A stretch of 64,000 nucleotides of DNA, taken from assembly GCA_022457065.1 (NCBI GenBank), contig JAJGBQ010000001.1:5518001-5582000 (forward strand), given 5' to 3'. The notes beneath the pieces were generated by a model. The model saw only the letters and a program-made list of their open reading frames with translations, searched no databases and had not been told where the DNA came from. A program made the position numbers and the translations under genes. The DNA is from Curvularia sp. ZM96. Its lineage: Eukaryota > Ascomycota > Dothideomycetes > Pleosporales > Pleosporaceae. Below are positions 1 through 12,400 of the stretch, piece after piece. Position 1 is the first letter of the stretch. Each line of letters starts with the position of its first letter.

Positions 1-169
1 TTCGCGTAGTTCCTGATGATCTGCACGTGACGCGCCAAGCGCACTAGCGCGCACCACTCAAGCGAGGTCCGTCGAAAACTATCATTTCGGAAATCTCGAA
101 CTCAGACTCTCACGACGACCACATACTAACGTTGCAGCTTCCGCACGCCGTCGAGACGCCGCAGTCAAG

Positions 170-1087
170 ATGAAGCTCAACATCTCCTACCCCAACAATG
201 GCACTCAGAAGCTGATTGAAGTCGACGACGAGCGCAAGCTCCGTGTCTTCATGGACCGCCGCATGGGTCACGAAGTCCCTGGCGACAGCGTCGGCGACGA
301 GTTCAAGGGCTACATCTTCAGGATTACCGGTGGTAACGACAAGCAAGGTTTCCCCATGAAGCAGGGTGTTATGCACCCTACTCGTGTCCGACTCCTGCTC
401 GCTGACGGCCACTCCTGCTACCGCCCCCGCCGCACTGGTGAGCGCAAGAGGAAGTCCGTTCGTGGCTGCATTGTCGGCATGGACCTTTCCGTCCTGGCTC
501 TCAGCATCGTCAAGAAGGGCGACGAGGACATCCCCGGCCTTACCGACATTGTCCACCCCAAGCGCCTCGGTCCCAAGCGCGCCACCAAGATCCGCCGCTT
601 CTTCGGTCTCAGCAAGGAAGATGATGTGAGTTTTCTCATAGCTTCTTCGCCAATCCTGCTTTATTCAGCGGATTGAGTCTCGCTCTATCCTGCTATCAGC
701 AGCGCATTGAGTCTGAGCAAGAAGTGAGCCTAGAAAGTAGAAAGGTTTGAGCACTAACAATTACTCTTGTAGGTCCGCAAGTTCGTCATCCGCCGTGAGG
801 TCCAGCCCAAGAAGGAGGGCGCTAAGCCCTACACCAAGGCCCCCAGGATCCAGCGTCTGGTTACTCCTCAGCGTCTGCAGCACAAGCGCCACAGGCTCGC
901 ACTCAAGCGCCGCCGGGCGGAGGCTTCCAAGGATGCTGCCGTATGTGCCCCTTACACTACTCTATCGAACCGAATACTAACATCGTGGCAGAACGAGTAC
1001 GCTCAGATCCTTTCCAAGCGCATCAACGAGGCCAAGACTGCCCACGACGAGGCCCGCAAGAGGAGGGCGTCTTCCATGAAGCACTAG
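170..1087 (+). CDS. rps6: 40S ribosomal protein eS6 (RPS6)
   Basis: Structural protein of the small ribosomal subunit and, in other eukaryotes, the target of S6-kinase signalling. Three exons: 170-625, 773-940 and 992-1087, giving 239 residues, normal for eS6. The N-terminus (MKLNISYPNNGTQK) and the mid-region stretch ending in RRFFGLSKEDD are strongly conserved family sequence, and the C-terminus is basic and ends in RRASSMKH, keeping the RRxS phosphorylation-type motif. Introns are 147 and 51 nt with GTGAGT/GTATGT donors and CACTAAC/TACTAAC branch points; both joins are in phase 0. A TACTAAC followed by TTGCAG at 124-137 suggests that the 5' leader also carries an intron whose donor lies outside or at the edge of the window. 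It converges on the APC/C activator to its right. Identification is secure; only the leader structure is inferred. Confidence 0.97.
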
Positions 1088-1241
1088 AGGATCATCATGA
1101 ATTCATGATTGGGTCGTGACATGGTTACATTGGCGTCGGCATGAAAAACAAGGGAGTGGGCTCCTATATCTGAATGAAAACTTCGGGCATTCTAGGGGAT
1201 AGGCGCTTCTCATACCACTGACTGTTTCAAGCAGTTGTCTG

Positions 1242-1247
1242 AATAAA
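1242..1247 (+). terminator. poly(A) signal-like AATAAA of rps6
   Basis: AATAAA lies 155 nt after the rps6 stop codon in the 406-bp convergent gap (1088-1493). No other structure was seen in that gap, which should hold the 3' UTRs of rps6 and of the opposing gene. Assignment rests on motif and position only. Confidence 0.35.
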
Positions 1248-1493
1248 CAATTGCATCACTTCACGACCGTCTCACATGCTCCTTGTATTCCACCTACTTG
1301 GCTTCCTCGTTGTCTTCTACATTGCCACAGCTGACCTTTTGTACTTTCAAGAACCTTGTGCTGCCATGACCATTCAACCACGACAGATTATCATTTACCT
1401 CATTCGCAGTGCTCTGATCATACATTGCTACCATCGCTTTTAGGCACGCTCATCTGCAAAGCCTTCGACCTATCATCTGGGCACCCAGTCGTC

Positions 1494-4373
1494 TCATCTG
1501 ATTACTGCGCCCTGCCGCTCAATATCCCTAGCATAGGGTCCTTCTAGGATGTCGCTCCCCCCTAATAAGCCCGTCGTTCCATCGCCCAACAGACCACCGG
1601 ATTGCACACTGCCCCGACGATCCGACCATATCTCATGGAAACGAATTGCCATATCACTAGCCGCAACTACGATACATCCTTCCTCCACACCTCTCCTTGA
1701 CCAGACACCATCTTCCCCTCTTGATCTTCCGTTGTTGCCGTCTCTGCCCATCTGCGCGCCGCTCGCAGGCCCACCCGGATATGCAACGGCACACAGAGCG
1801 CGATTTTCGTCGTACCAGGGAACGGCAGCAAGCTGCTCGCAGCTCGGCCACGCGAACACAGCAATACGGTAAGGATGTTCGGGTTGTGCAAAGCCGAAAG
1901 TCGCAGCTATCTCCCGCCGCGTCTGCGACCAAATGAGACTGGTAACCTGGGCTGCGCAGTCGATGGTTGTAAGACAAGTGCCAGAGCGTGTATGGTAAAA
2001 GTGAATGCATCGGTCGTTCGAGCCGCCGCCAATGGCAATTAGTCCGCGTTGCCAGGGGCAAAAGGCGATTGCTTTGACAGCTGCGTTTAGTATCCACATG
2101 TGCTTGGCTGCGGATTGAGTGAGATGCAGTACTGAGCTATTGTGATTAGAGACTGTGTAAATGGATTCTCCGTTGGGTCCCTGGCGAACATCGAGAACTG
2201 CTGCTGTGTCGTCGCCTGATGGGTACGTATGGAGGACCCTCTTTGTCTCGAAGAGATTGCATTTGTTGTCATTCCCCCCACTGGCAAACAGCTCGCCGTC
2301 TGGAGACCATGTAAGACCGCAGATCTGTTGGCTGTGGATTGTCAGGCGCGCGAGAAGCGTCATGGCTCCATGCCAACCGAACAATGCACTCCGAGTCTCC
2401 GAAGGCCATTCTACACTGTAGAAATAGATGTGTCCTACTTCGTCTCCGATAATTAGTTCTTCCGTCGGTACGGTCATCGCCCTATCGCGGAGAGAAGGAC
2501 GCTGCACAACAGTTGGTCTCCATGATGCACATGACACTGGCTTAGGTTGTGTGACATCGAAGCGCGGTTCTGCATCAAATGGACTCCAGAGTGAGATACT
2601 TCCGTCTGCTCGCCCAACAGCGAGAATGGCTTGGCCACCGGATTTGGAAGAAAAGCTTAGGCACGTAACATGTCGATTTTCAAGGGTGCCGGTCGCCGGC
2701 CTTGCGTTAAGCGACTCAGGTGTGTTTACACCACTTCTCTCTGACCAGATATGCACAAGGTTGCCCAAACCGACAGCAAGGCAATTCAAGGTATGGGAGT
2801 ATGCAAGTGGGGTGCAATAAAAGTCATCACGGAGTTCTGGTGCGTCAAGAACTGTGGGTTTCGTTAGCTCCAGCAAACGCTGTCAATACTCAAAACCTAT
2901 CTGAAAGGCAGGACTGGCACGGCTCTTCGCTTTTGCCGGGTCTGGCGCTGCGCTTCATGGAACCATTAGCTCGAAATTGATCAAAAACCCATGCGATGAA
3001 TGCAGAGACAAACGTGAGCTCGACCCGTCTCTAATCCACGCGCTGTCTCGCCACACATGCTTCACCTGTGAATCAGGGCTAAGCTTTGGGGAATTTCGAA
3101 AAGCCGCCAAAGACGAATGTTGGAGTATGCGATCTGTTTGGTCAATGTCCAGTGCTAGTGCAAGCCGTTGTGCGTAGGCTTCTAGCTCGGCCTCAGGATC
3201 CGCTCTATTAAGGAAAGCAGATTTATACAGCGGTGCGTTCGTTCCGCTACCGAGCATCCTACCTCTTCCCGTGGATACGGCGACCACTGTATCGCTCGCA
3301 GCAGAAGGCCCACCAACATTCCAGACCGCGCCAGCACTGATATGGCGGGCAGCTAGGGGAACAGAGCCACGTCTGATGTTGGTATTTCTTCTGGTGGCAT
3401 TGGCCCTTCCTGACATTATAGAGTATGCCTCTCGGAGCCCACACAGTTCTTCGTTCATTCGATCACTCCTGCGTAGTCTACGGCTGAAGGCGTCTATATT
3501 TGTATGAGTACCTTTGTGAACTGCCTGTTCTCTTTTGCGGCGTTCTGCAGGACTGTTTAGTTCGAAACTTTCTCGGGCAACAGTAGGCGGTCGACGGTAG
3601 GCGATGAAGCGATCCGGTGTGCCAGTCTGCCTATAGCAAGGCGATGACAGCAAGCCTTCTCTGGCCACCGATCGACTGCATCTAACTGGAGAACCCGAAA
3701 GTCGTGAGGAGAGTTGTTGCAATCTATTCTGTGAGTCGGTCTTCTTGACCGAGGCGTCGGTGTAGCTTGGGGTAGGCAAGATTTGGCTTTCCTCTGTAGC
3801 GGGCGGTTTTCCAGACTTCAAAGGTGTAGGGACGGGCTCTCCAAGTAAAGTTTCTGAAGAAAACGAGCTGTTGCATCTTCGCGGTTTCAAAGGCAATGAG
3901 CTTTGAACTGGGTTGGAAGTATGTGTTACGCTTGGATGCAATGATTCTTCATCATGTACAGAATCTACGCTCATCACGGAAAGAGAACGAGCATGTGAGA
4001 AAACGAGAGGAGACAGATACGGAAAAGGTGGACCAGTAGCGGAGAGTGGTTGTGATTTGACAGGTGAATCGTCATCTGGCTGCACGGGTGAAGGATCGCG
4101 ACCGATTGCATGGAGTACTGGAACCGAGAGCGCCTCGAGGCTGGAACTGTGTTTATACTTCCCAAGAGGAGATTCTGGGGTCAGCTGAAGCTTGCGAACA
4201 GCATTGTCAATGTCCCGAAAGAAGAGGCAGCTTCGACTCTTGCGTGGGGATCCAGGTGTCCTTGGTGACGACCATCCCTCTGTGCTAATGGTCTTCGTAG
4301 GGGACAGTGGAGGTGTAAGGTATTCGTGGGACAGTAAAGCCGCTTCATCATCAGTGTCGTTTATGTTGAACAT
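1494..4373 (-). CDS. APC/C activator, Cdc20/Cdh1 family, meiotic Ama1/Mfr1-like
   Basis: WD40 adaptor that recruits substrates to the anaphase-promoting complex. Exon 1 is 4373-3014 and exon 2 is 2851-1494, joined over a 162-nt intron (GTTTGT donor, GCTAAC branch, CACAG acceptor), giving 905 residues. This join restores the family's LDAPELRDDFY motif that opens the propeller at about residue 455. Seen in the sequence: a C-box-like DRFIAYR near residue 253 (family consensus DR-F/Y-I-P-x-R), several WD repeats including a SPDGELFASGGND blade, and a C-terminal Ile-Arg tail, which docks on APC/C in this family. The roughly 450-residue N-terminal region is Ser/Pro-rich with many SP/TP sites. Length and the C-terminal blade sequence resemble the meiotic activators more than mitotic Cdc20; this subgroup call is inference. 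It shares a 306-bp promoter region with bet4. Confidence 0.85.
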
Positions 4374-4679
4374 TTGGGGTCAAGATGAGTGAGCTAAAGC
4401 GCTTGCGTGGCCCACCTCAGTGCATGTGAGGGTGCGTAAAGGAGAGCAGCCGATAACGGGATCGAACCAGTAGTTTTACTGTTGGGTTAGTAATAACAAT
4501 GGTGACTGAAGTGTCAAGGGTGCTGTGAGTTTGTAGGTTTGTTAGTGTGTTAAGGTGGACAGTGGCAGCGTCTGTGAGTGGTGACGCGGGGAAGAGGTCC
4601 ACGCGCGTAGTGGGGCAGTATTCCACCGCGGCTTCCACCTACAGCAGCCGCGAACCTGCACGTTGCTCAAGTAGTTACC
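4374..4679. promoter_or_regulatory. bidirectional promoter between APC/C activator and bet4
   Basis: The 306 bp between two divergent start codons must contain both promoters and leaders. On the minus strand at about 4460-4471 it carries GGTTCGATCCC, which matches the RNA polymerase III B-box consensus at 10 of 11 positions. A complete tRNA cloverleaf cannot be folded around it. No TATA box is obvious. Confidence 0.5.
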
Positions 4680-5857
4680 ATGGCAAGCGTAAGCAGATGA
4701 TCTGTATGCATACAACATGAGGCTAACGATTGTAGCACGGCGTTTCCCGCGGTACTGGCCCTGTCGTGCGCTCCGAGGAGGCTCGGGAGAAGGAGCTGGA
4801 GCAGATTGCCCGTTACAAAGAGCTGGCAGATCTGGTGAATGCAAAGGTATCTAGCTAGCCCCTGATGCCCAGAAAAAGCTAACGTTGAACGTCGCAGATT
4901 GCTGAGAAGCAGTACACAATCGATACCCTCGGCCTGGTCACAAAGCTGTTGAACGAAAACCCAGAATACTACACAATATGGAACCATCGCAGGCGCGTCC
5001 TTATGTCTCTGGTAGGAGCGGAGACGCCCGAGCAATCACCACAAGATCTGTTGCAGGATGACCTACAACTCACATTCACACTGCTACGAAAGTTTCCCAA
5101 GTGCTATTGGATATGGAACCACCGCAACTGGCTCTTGCGCCAAGGAGAGACATTGATGGGTGCAGATGCGGCACAGAAGCTCTGGTCGGGAGAGCTACAA
5201 CTCATAAACAAAATGCTGCACGTGGACAGTAGAAACTTCCATGCTTGGAGTTATAGACGCATTGTGGTGTCGGAAATTGAGCGTTTAACAGCGCATTCAG
5301 ACATCTCAAGAGAAAACACTGCAAACAGTCTCGCTGAATCTGAGTTCGAATATACTACCAAGATGATCAAGACCAATCTCTCCAACTTTTCCGCTTGGCA
5401 CAACCGCAGCCAGCTCATTCCCAAGATCCTCCTTCAGCGTAACGCAGACTCGAAGGCGCGCCGTGCCTTCCTCGATTCAGAACTATCCTTGATATGCGAG
5501 GCTGTCAACACTGACCCTTTTGACCAGTCCATATGGTTCTACCACCAATACCTCCTCTCCATTTTGTCTCCTTCATGTCCTTCGGATCGCCTGGTCGTTC
5601 AAGATCTGACGAACGGCGAGCGGCAAAAGTATTATGAGAATGAGATGGAGTATATACGAGAAATCTTGGAGGACGAAGCGGACTGTAAATGGATATACGA
5701 GGCGCTCCTTAGGCTTGCAGAGGCGTATTTGGAGGTCGATTCCGGTACGGGTTCGTTCACAACGAAGGACATGAAGTCCTGGTTAGACGAGCTGAAGCGG
5801 TTGGATCCGTTGCGACGAGGAAGGTGGAATGATTTAGAGAGGAGATTGAATCTCTGA
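4680..5857 (+). CDS. bet4: Rab geranylgeranyltransferase alpha subunit
   Basis: Alpha subunit of the enzyme that attaches geranylgeranyl groups to Rab GTPases, acting with the beta subunit Bet2 and Rab escort protein in the cytosol. Exons 4680-4688, 4736-4846 and 4898-5857 give 359 residues; the first exon codes only for Met-Ala-Ser before a GTAAGC donor. Five prenyltransferase alpha repeats are visible: YYTIWNHRRRVL, CYWIWNHRNWLL, FHAWSYRRIVV, FSAWHNRSQLI and QSIWFYHQYLL. The extra Ig-like and leucine-rich domains of mammalian homologues are absent, as in yeast Bet4. The start was chosen because both spliced joins are in phase and yield a typical N-terminal sequence. Its stop lies only 27 bp from the stop of the convergent small gene, so the two mRNAs probably overlap. 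Confidence 0.93.
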
Positions 5858-5884
5858 ACGCCAACCAATGAACAATGATATCCG

Positions 5885-6268
5885 TCACGGTTTCCCTTTT
5901 GCATCTTCATTGCTACTCTTTAGAGATACTGTTTCCCTAGCCGGGTCTTTTTTCCAGGCCCACAACCCCAGCATGTTCGACCAGGAATTAGCAGGCGATG
6001 CGGAAGTAACGGGCTCTTCCTGTCTGGCTGGGAGTTGGCGAGCCGGCGCCTGGACAGGGGTGACACCTTTTGAAGCAGCGGCAGCAGCTAATTCTCTAAG
6101 AGCGTGTGAGTTGAAGTGATTAAGAGCGCCCAGAGGTTTTGCATACCGTTGGTACTCTTCTTCCATCCGTGCTAGTCGTTGTTTCTTGAATTCCCCATCA
6201 AAAGTCGCCACTCCAATTGACACACCGACGATCGCTGCCAAGGCAACAGGAAGAATGCGTCCTGCCAT
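5885..6268 (-). CDS. small membrane-anchored protein of unknown function
   Basis: An uninterrupted 127-residue reading frame starting at ATG 6268. Residues 5-22 form one hydrophobic segment (LPVALAAIVGVSIGVATF) followed at once by a basic, helical stretch (FKKQRLARMEEEYQRY); the rest is Ala/Pro-rich and probably disordered. This layout is common in small mitochondrial inner-membrane proteins of fungi, but the family is not recognised and the location is inference. The gene is divergent from mus7 (about 220 bp between starts) and convergent with bet4. The reading frame, start context and position between two secure genes support it being real. Confidence 0.65.
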   Translation of the reverse strand: MAGRILPVALAAIVGVSIGVATFDGEFKKQRLARMEEEYQRYAKPLGALNHFNSHALRELAAAAASKGVTPVQAPARQLPARQEEPVTSASPANSWSNMLGLWAWKKDPARETVSLKSSNEDAKGKP

Positions 6269-6486
6269 GTTGACCCGCCCGTTGCGCGAACAAATCGTTG
6301 AGGTCTTCAGAGACCAAGTTGTATGACGAAAGCACTCCCGCGGGGAAAAGTTCGGCGTGCTTCCGCCATTACTTGGGCACTTTACGCGCTAGGCGAAGCA
6401 CGGGACGACGCGCCACGCCCGCCATCTACAACCACATGCCTATTCCACCAGCATCGAACCTCGATACGACATGCAGGCACGCCCAA

Positions 6487-9400
6487 ATGTCCAAATGGCG
6501 ACAGAAAGGATTTGTTCAGGACTCGGATGAAGAAGAGGAGTCTCAGCTTGAGAGTCAGGGTTCCAGGCTCAATGGTGGTTTCAATGGACGCGTCGAGCGC
6601 GTCGAAGATGACATCAATCAGACCGAACAAACCGAAGAGGCAACAGGGCAGCTGAACAAAGTTGAGGAATGTCTTGGAGGAGATGACGAGCTTGCTGGAT
6701 ATGTCAAAAGACCAGATTCACAAGAGAAAAGTATAACAACGCCCGCGAAACGCAGCTCACCCAGACGCCCCTCTCCATCTACGCCCCATTCAGCACACAA
6801 CCCTAGGCCACAGCCGTCAGAGAGTCCAGATCCTCTCCAAGGCTCCCCAACCCCGAGATCCCAGCATATTATTCGACCCCTCTCGTCTCAGCAGCGCCTT
6901 GAATCACCCCCTCGCCCGCACAGCTCGACAGTGTCCATTCCTCAACTCAACGAAGTTGGGCTACCACTCCAGACTGTTCGAAGCTCGAATGCAACGCCAC
7001 GGGTAGCTCCCGCAGAAAACACTCACGAGCCTACCCGTGCCTCGAACATCTTGAACGAGTTCGGCATTTTGCCCTTATCGGATAATTCTGACGATGATGA
7101 GCTTTCAGACCCGCCCACAGACTTGGAATCACCTCCGCCCTTTTTTGTTGAACCTCATAGAAAAACGGCAGTTCAGGTCGTAATCAATTCCTCAAAGGCT
7201 TTACAACAGCAGCTTGTGCAAGAAAGGGTGCAAGTGAGAACAGTACGAGATTTTCGCCAACGGAAGCCAATCCAGGTGCATCCTTATTTGCTGGAAAATG
7301 AAGAATACAAAAGAGCAGTCCAGAGCAGAGGTCTTCAACCAGTCGGGAGAGCAAGGTCTCGTTCGCCACAAGGTCACTCGAAGCAAAAGGATAATGAAAC
7401 GCAAGAACAAGAATTCAATCCCTATGAGGACCCTACGAGTAGTCCTCCAGATGTAGAGATACCAGTTTCTAGTCCCGTTGTTTCACAAAGAGTGAAGGAT
7501 GCACATCCCCCAGATTCAGCACGTCGGCCGCCTTCCAAACCTATGAGACGCCTTCCTTCTACTCAACTCCGTCACCCTCATTCGACAAAACGGAGAAAGC
7601 TCAACATCTCATCTACCCAAGCTACTGCGCCACCAACAAGCATATTCGACAAACCCATCGTGCAGCACGACATTTGGTCCATACCTCCAAACTCCCCTCC
7701 TTATTCGAGTAGTCCGCCGCTGCATGGGACTTCAGTCCGCCGTCCAGGTACACTGCGTAGGACGGTGCCGGCGGCTAACTTGCCAACACCCTCTACTTCG
7801 TCAGTTATGCAAGATGACCCTCATCTGGGATTGGATTCTGATTCCGACAATGCACCGCGCAGTACTCAAAGACCTAGCAGTGGGCTTCGTCGGCCGAAAA
7901 GAGTGGTACTTACAGACAGCTCATCTTCGGCGGAAGGTTCTGCCAGTGAGGCAGAGCAGACTGACAATGAGCTAAGGAGTGTGACCAGAAAGATGAAGGG
8001 GGTTTTGCCTGCATCCTGGATACGAGTTGACCAGCAGATTCAAGAGCGGCGCAAAGCCCAGCAACGTGAGCGGGAAAGGACGCGTGTCAATGCAGTATTG
8101 TCTCCCGGACGTGCTGCACCTGTACGCGGAGTTGCTCAAAAGATCACGAAACCATCCGGTCGACGCCCCCTATCTTCGGCTCTCAATACCCACTCTAGAG
8201 ATACCGTGGTCATATCTGATGATTCAGAAGCTGATCAAAGTGTGCCTGCACCGCGCATGACTCAAGGCGCACAGGGTTTTGTAGATGATGCGTCGGTGTT
8301 AGCTCAGATGTTTGATGATCGTTACGTTGATGATGGTAATTTGTCGGATATGGAACGTGATCGTTTGCACCTACCCACACTTGGAGGAACCAGCTCCAAG
8401 CGGAAGAAACAGAGCAAGCTTCCCGATGCCTTTGGCAAAGCAAAGAAGGCAAAATCTTCTGATGGCACGGGAAAGACCTCAGCCTACAGAAAGCAAAGCC
8501 GCCTTGGAAGGTCGCGCCGTGTTTCTCCACCAGCGATGAGTGTCGTTGACGTAGTCCTCTCCCCATCTGAGCGCACCGCCAGTATGCCCCAGTTTCTCCG
8601 GGTGGCCAGGCGCCAAGCACTGCGAAGACCGGATCTTGCCCGTCAAAGCCCACGTAACAAGCAAATAAGACTCCATAATGTTGAGGATACAGAGGAGGCC
8701 AACAACACTCTTCGGCAGTGGCGACAGGGCTCTTTGAAGCCGAAATCGGATGGTGCTGTGAAAGAACGAAGGCCTCGGCCGTCCATGGTCGACGGAACCA
8801 ACAACAAGCACAATACAGAGCGACAGTCGATGACAGACGCAGGGTCTGTGAAGGATCTTGATAGACAACCAGAGGCTGCAGAGGTTTCTCGTATACGTCC
8901 GCGGAGAAACATTCCTCTTGGCCTCCAGATCTTCCATCGTCAATCATCTAAAGAAGTCAAGTCTACGCGACAAGGAAGGAACCCCTCGCAGCCGACCAAG
9001 CATCGCAAACGTCCAAGGCTTGTAGAACCTTTGTCTTTCAGGACCGCACAGTTGGAAGGTGACGAGAGTGACTTTGGTCGTGACCATAGGAAGATCGCAT
9101 TTGAGAAAGGTTTACTACATGTCGACCAACAGTTTGGAAAGCAGTCACCTAATGAGTACCATGTCGCCAACCCACAGTTGGCGCGTTATCTTGCAGATGA
9201 TTGTGCTGAGCCACCGCTACCTTCTTCTACAGATCATGTTGGAGAGCGCACGACAGAAGCTCCAAGCAAAATAGGACCCACAACCAAGAGGCGTATTAAA
9301 CGGAAAGTTCAGGCACGAAGAGTCGATATAGAGGCACGAGAGTTTCGCCAACCAAGTGAGCCAGCTGTCCAGGAAGTACTTGGGACAATCAGTCCCACTC

Positions 9401-12400
9401 AAATACAAGAACCAGCCGCAGAGCAGAGCATCCCTGTACTCCATGGTCTAGGGCCTTATGGCACTCGATATCCCGTTACCTTCGATGTGTATTCAGTAGC
9501 CTCTGAGACATATTTTCATTCATCCACTTTGATCGGATCTGACGAGTTTCATCGAGCTCTGAGCATTGGAAAACCAGAGGGTCGCGACCTTGACGAGACA
9601 GCAGGGTTTTCTACTATCACTTGCAGAACAATGTCTGTCAGATGTGGTCCATGGAATGATGAGACCTCTTCAACGCTGTATGATTTGGTGAGAAAGTCGA
9701 CAGCATATACAGTAACCGAAACATCCAGTCCCGACGTGTCAGCAGGAACGCCCGCCGGTCAGGTGCATTCAGCTCGATTGGCTCGATCACTCATTGTCTA
9801 CATATCCGACCATCTTAGCTTTCTGGATCCAATTGATCGGAGGGACTGTGTGAGCAAGGCGACCCGATTGTGTCAAATGCTCTTTGATAGCGCAACGGTC
9901 GCTTTTGATAATGCTTGCGACCATGGGACAGGCCATAACTGGAGTGCCATGCGCACGATGACTTATCTGCTTGTCATAAGCCTCCAGCTGTATCGCATTG
10001 CTCAGCATCCACATGTTGACGAGGACAGTCGCGTTGGGACCCTAATGTTGTTGAAGAATGCCTCAAAAACGGTCGTCGCCCACTTAGTACGACAAGCTGT
10101 TCCAGAATTGGGCAACTTCCTTGAGCTAAACAAGCGACACTCTGTACGTGAGAAAGGTGTGCAAGACAGCGAGATCGTCATAGAGAGTACAGTCATCTGC
10201 ATGCACGTTTTGGAAGAACTGCGTATGTCGGGATGGGGTTTTTGGGACCTTGTCAGTCAAGAGCTCAGCCCTAGGATCTCTAGTGCCATTCACCTTTCTG
10301 TTTTCGAAACAACATGGGCTACGCTTTTCACTTTCCTTCCGTTTGGCGAAATCGATGTCTCCGGTATCCCACTGAGAAGTCGACGAGAGACCTTCCAGGA
10401 TGATAACTGGACATGCATTCGAGACATCCTGCGACGAATATTTGAGTTATATACGAGCACATACGGGAAGCACAGTGCATCACTCAACGACTATGTCCGG
10501 GCCAATCTTGCGCGATGCCATCGGCTTATAACACACTGGCATTGGAGACGTCCCGAGTTGATGCTCAATGCAGTAATCGACTTCTTTGGAAAGAATGGTC
10601 TCAAAGGTCTTCAGCACGAGGCGAGTGTTGGATCCATCACGTTCCTGGACGACCTTAACAGTGATCCTTCAACAACTGTCGAGCCGAACGAATACTCTTT
10701 CCACACCGCACTCAAGTGCATTGCTTTAGGTCTTCGAGGTATGAAAGATGTCTATCCTGAGAAAAAGATCCGCAGCTTTGTCTTTCGATCAGTGCCCAAC
10801 CATGGTCGGGCGTATCCAAAAGACCAGCCCCTGGATGAGGGAAACCTTGCAGCGCTGCGCAATCATCATGACTTACTGTCGATTCTCTACTGGAATGCCC
10901 CGCCAGGTTGCCGACCAAAGCTAGAACAAATCAAGGGTCTCGTGAATCACGAAAGTTCCCACCGCGAAGCCTGCAGATTGAGCGTTCGTGCCTGGACCAA
11001 TCTTGCTACTTTCCAGTTATCTATCGAGGAACCTTATGCGTCGGCAGAACCATTTGCGCTTTGGCATAAGGACATTATGCATCAAACGCTGAAGCAGTAC
11101 AAGCTTGCGAAAGTGGAAGCTGAAGATTTCCTGAAATCAGTTGCTGTTGACGGTGCTATAAATATATCGGCAGTCATGGTTCGTCAAACAATGGAGAAGA
11201 ATCAAGAACAGGTGATTGCGACTTTGCGAGACTGTATTGCGGGTATGAGCAAAGCGATCAGACACGCGAGGGACCAGCCATCTTTGAAGAAGTTCCTTGT
11301 TGCATCCGACATCATGCATCTACTTGAGCTTCCTCATCTGGAGGATCGCCGTCTGATCAACGTCATCCATGACACGCTGAAGGTCTTGCAAGAGTATTCA
11401 AAGTTGCAGAAGACACGATCCAGGAAGGAAACAAGCCAGCAAATCAGCGAGGAGAGTCAAGACTACGGTGATTTCCCAGATATGGACGATCTAGATGATC
11501 TAGACGATCTTGATCAGGCTGTTCCAGAAAAACAGGCTCAACAATCAGGCCTCGACTTCATTCAAACACCGCTATGGCACTTGCTTTCGAACGCATTCGG
11601 CGCGGAAAACGCGCCAGATGACATTCTTCTGAAAGATTGTGTTGATACCTGGGTCTGTATCGCTGGAAATCAGGTGGCATCAGGCGAGCGATCTTGGTCT
11701 TACTACCTCGACTCGTTCAGCCATATGTCATGGAAGCAACTGCGACAAACCGAGCAAACACGGAAATTCGGCCCCTACTTCTTCGCCGCACTCATTGATT
11801 GCGACCCTGCCGTCTATAAGGAATATCGAAATGACTTCCTTCAGGCTCTAATGGTATGTCTGGTGGAACGAGAGTCCATGCTACGATTCCAGTATCAACT
11901 ACTACATGCGATCATGAGAACCGATGGTCGTCATCCACTCATGCAGAATTTACCCTTTTTTCGTGACCTCGAGACTGGCGCATGGGACATCAACCCAGAG
12001 TCTCTTCGCACACGGCGTCTAGCACTTATATCGAGCATCTTGTCCAACATGCGAGACGATTTCTACGCCATCAGCCGTCATGAGCCTGCGCGCACTGCCG
12101 AAGCAAAGAGAGTCTACGTTTGCATGCTGAAAGACTTCATGGAGTCTATGAAACATAACTATCAGCAGCTCAGCCAAGGCACGACTATCATTGGCGCGTA
12201 CGTCGAATTTGTTCAAAAGGTGGTTCGGTTTTTGAAGCAGTATACAAGTGATATACTTCCTGTGTTACCTTTCTTCACAGACTCGGCTGCTTTCCCACTT
12301 CCTGCAGAAGATCCCACCTACGTAGTCGCCCGCTTGTGTGGTTATGCACCGAAGCTATCTGACTCCGGGACAGCTAAACAATTGTCCGTCTTTATGCAGA

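Noticed and set aside
110..556. 148-residue minus-strand frame opposite rps6
   Set aside because: Shadow of the strongly biased rps6 coding sequence; it has no independent support.
8210..8947. 245-residue minus-strand frame inside mus7
   Set aside because: It lies wholly within a conserved gene on the other strand and has low-complexity composition.
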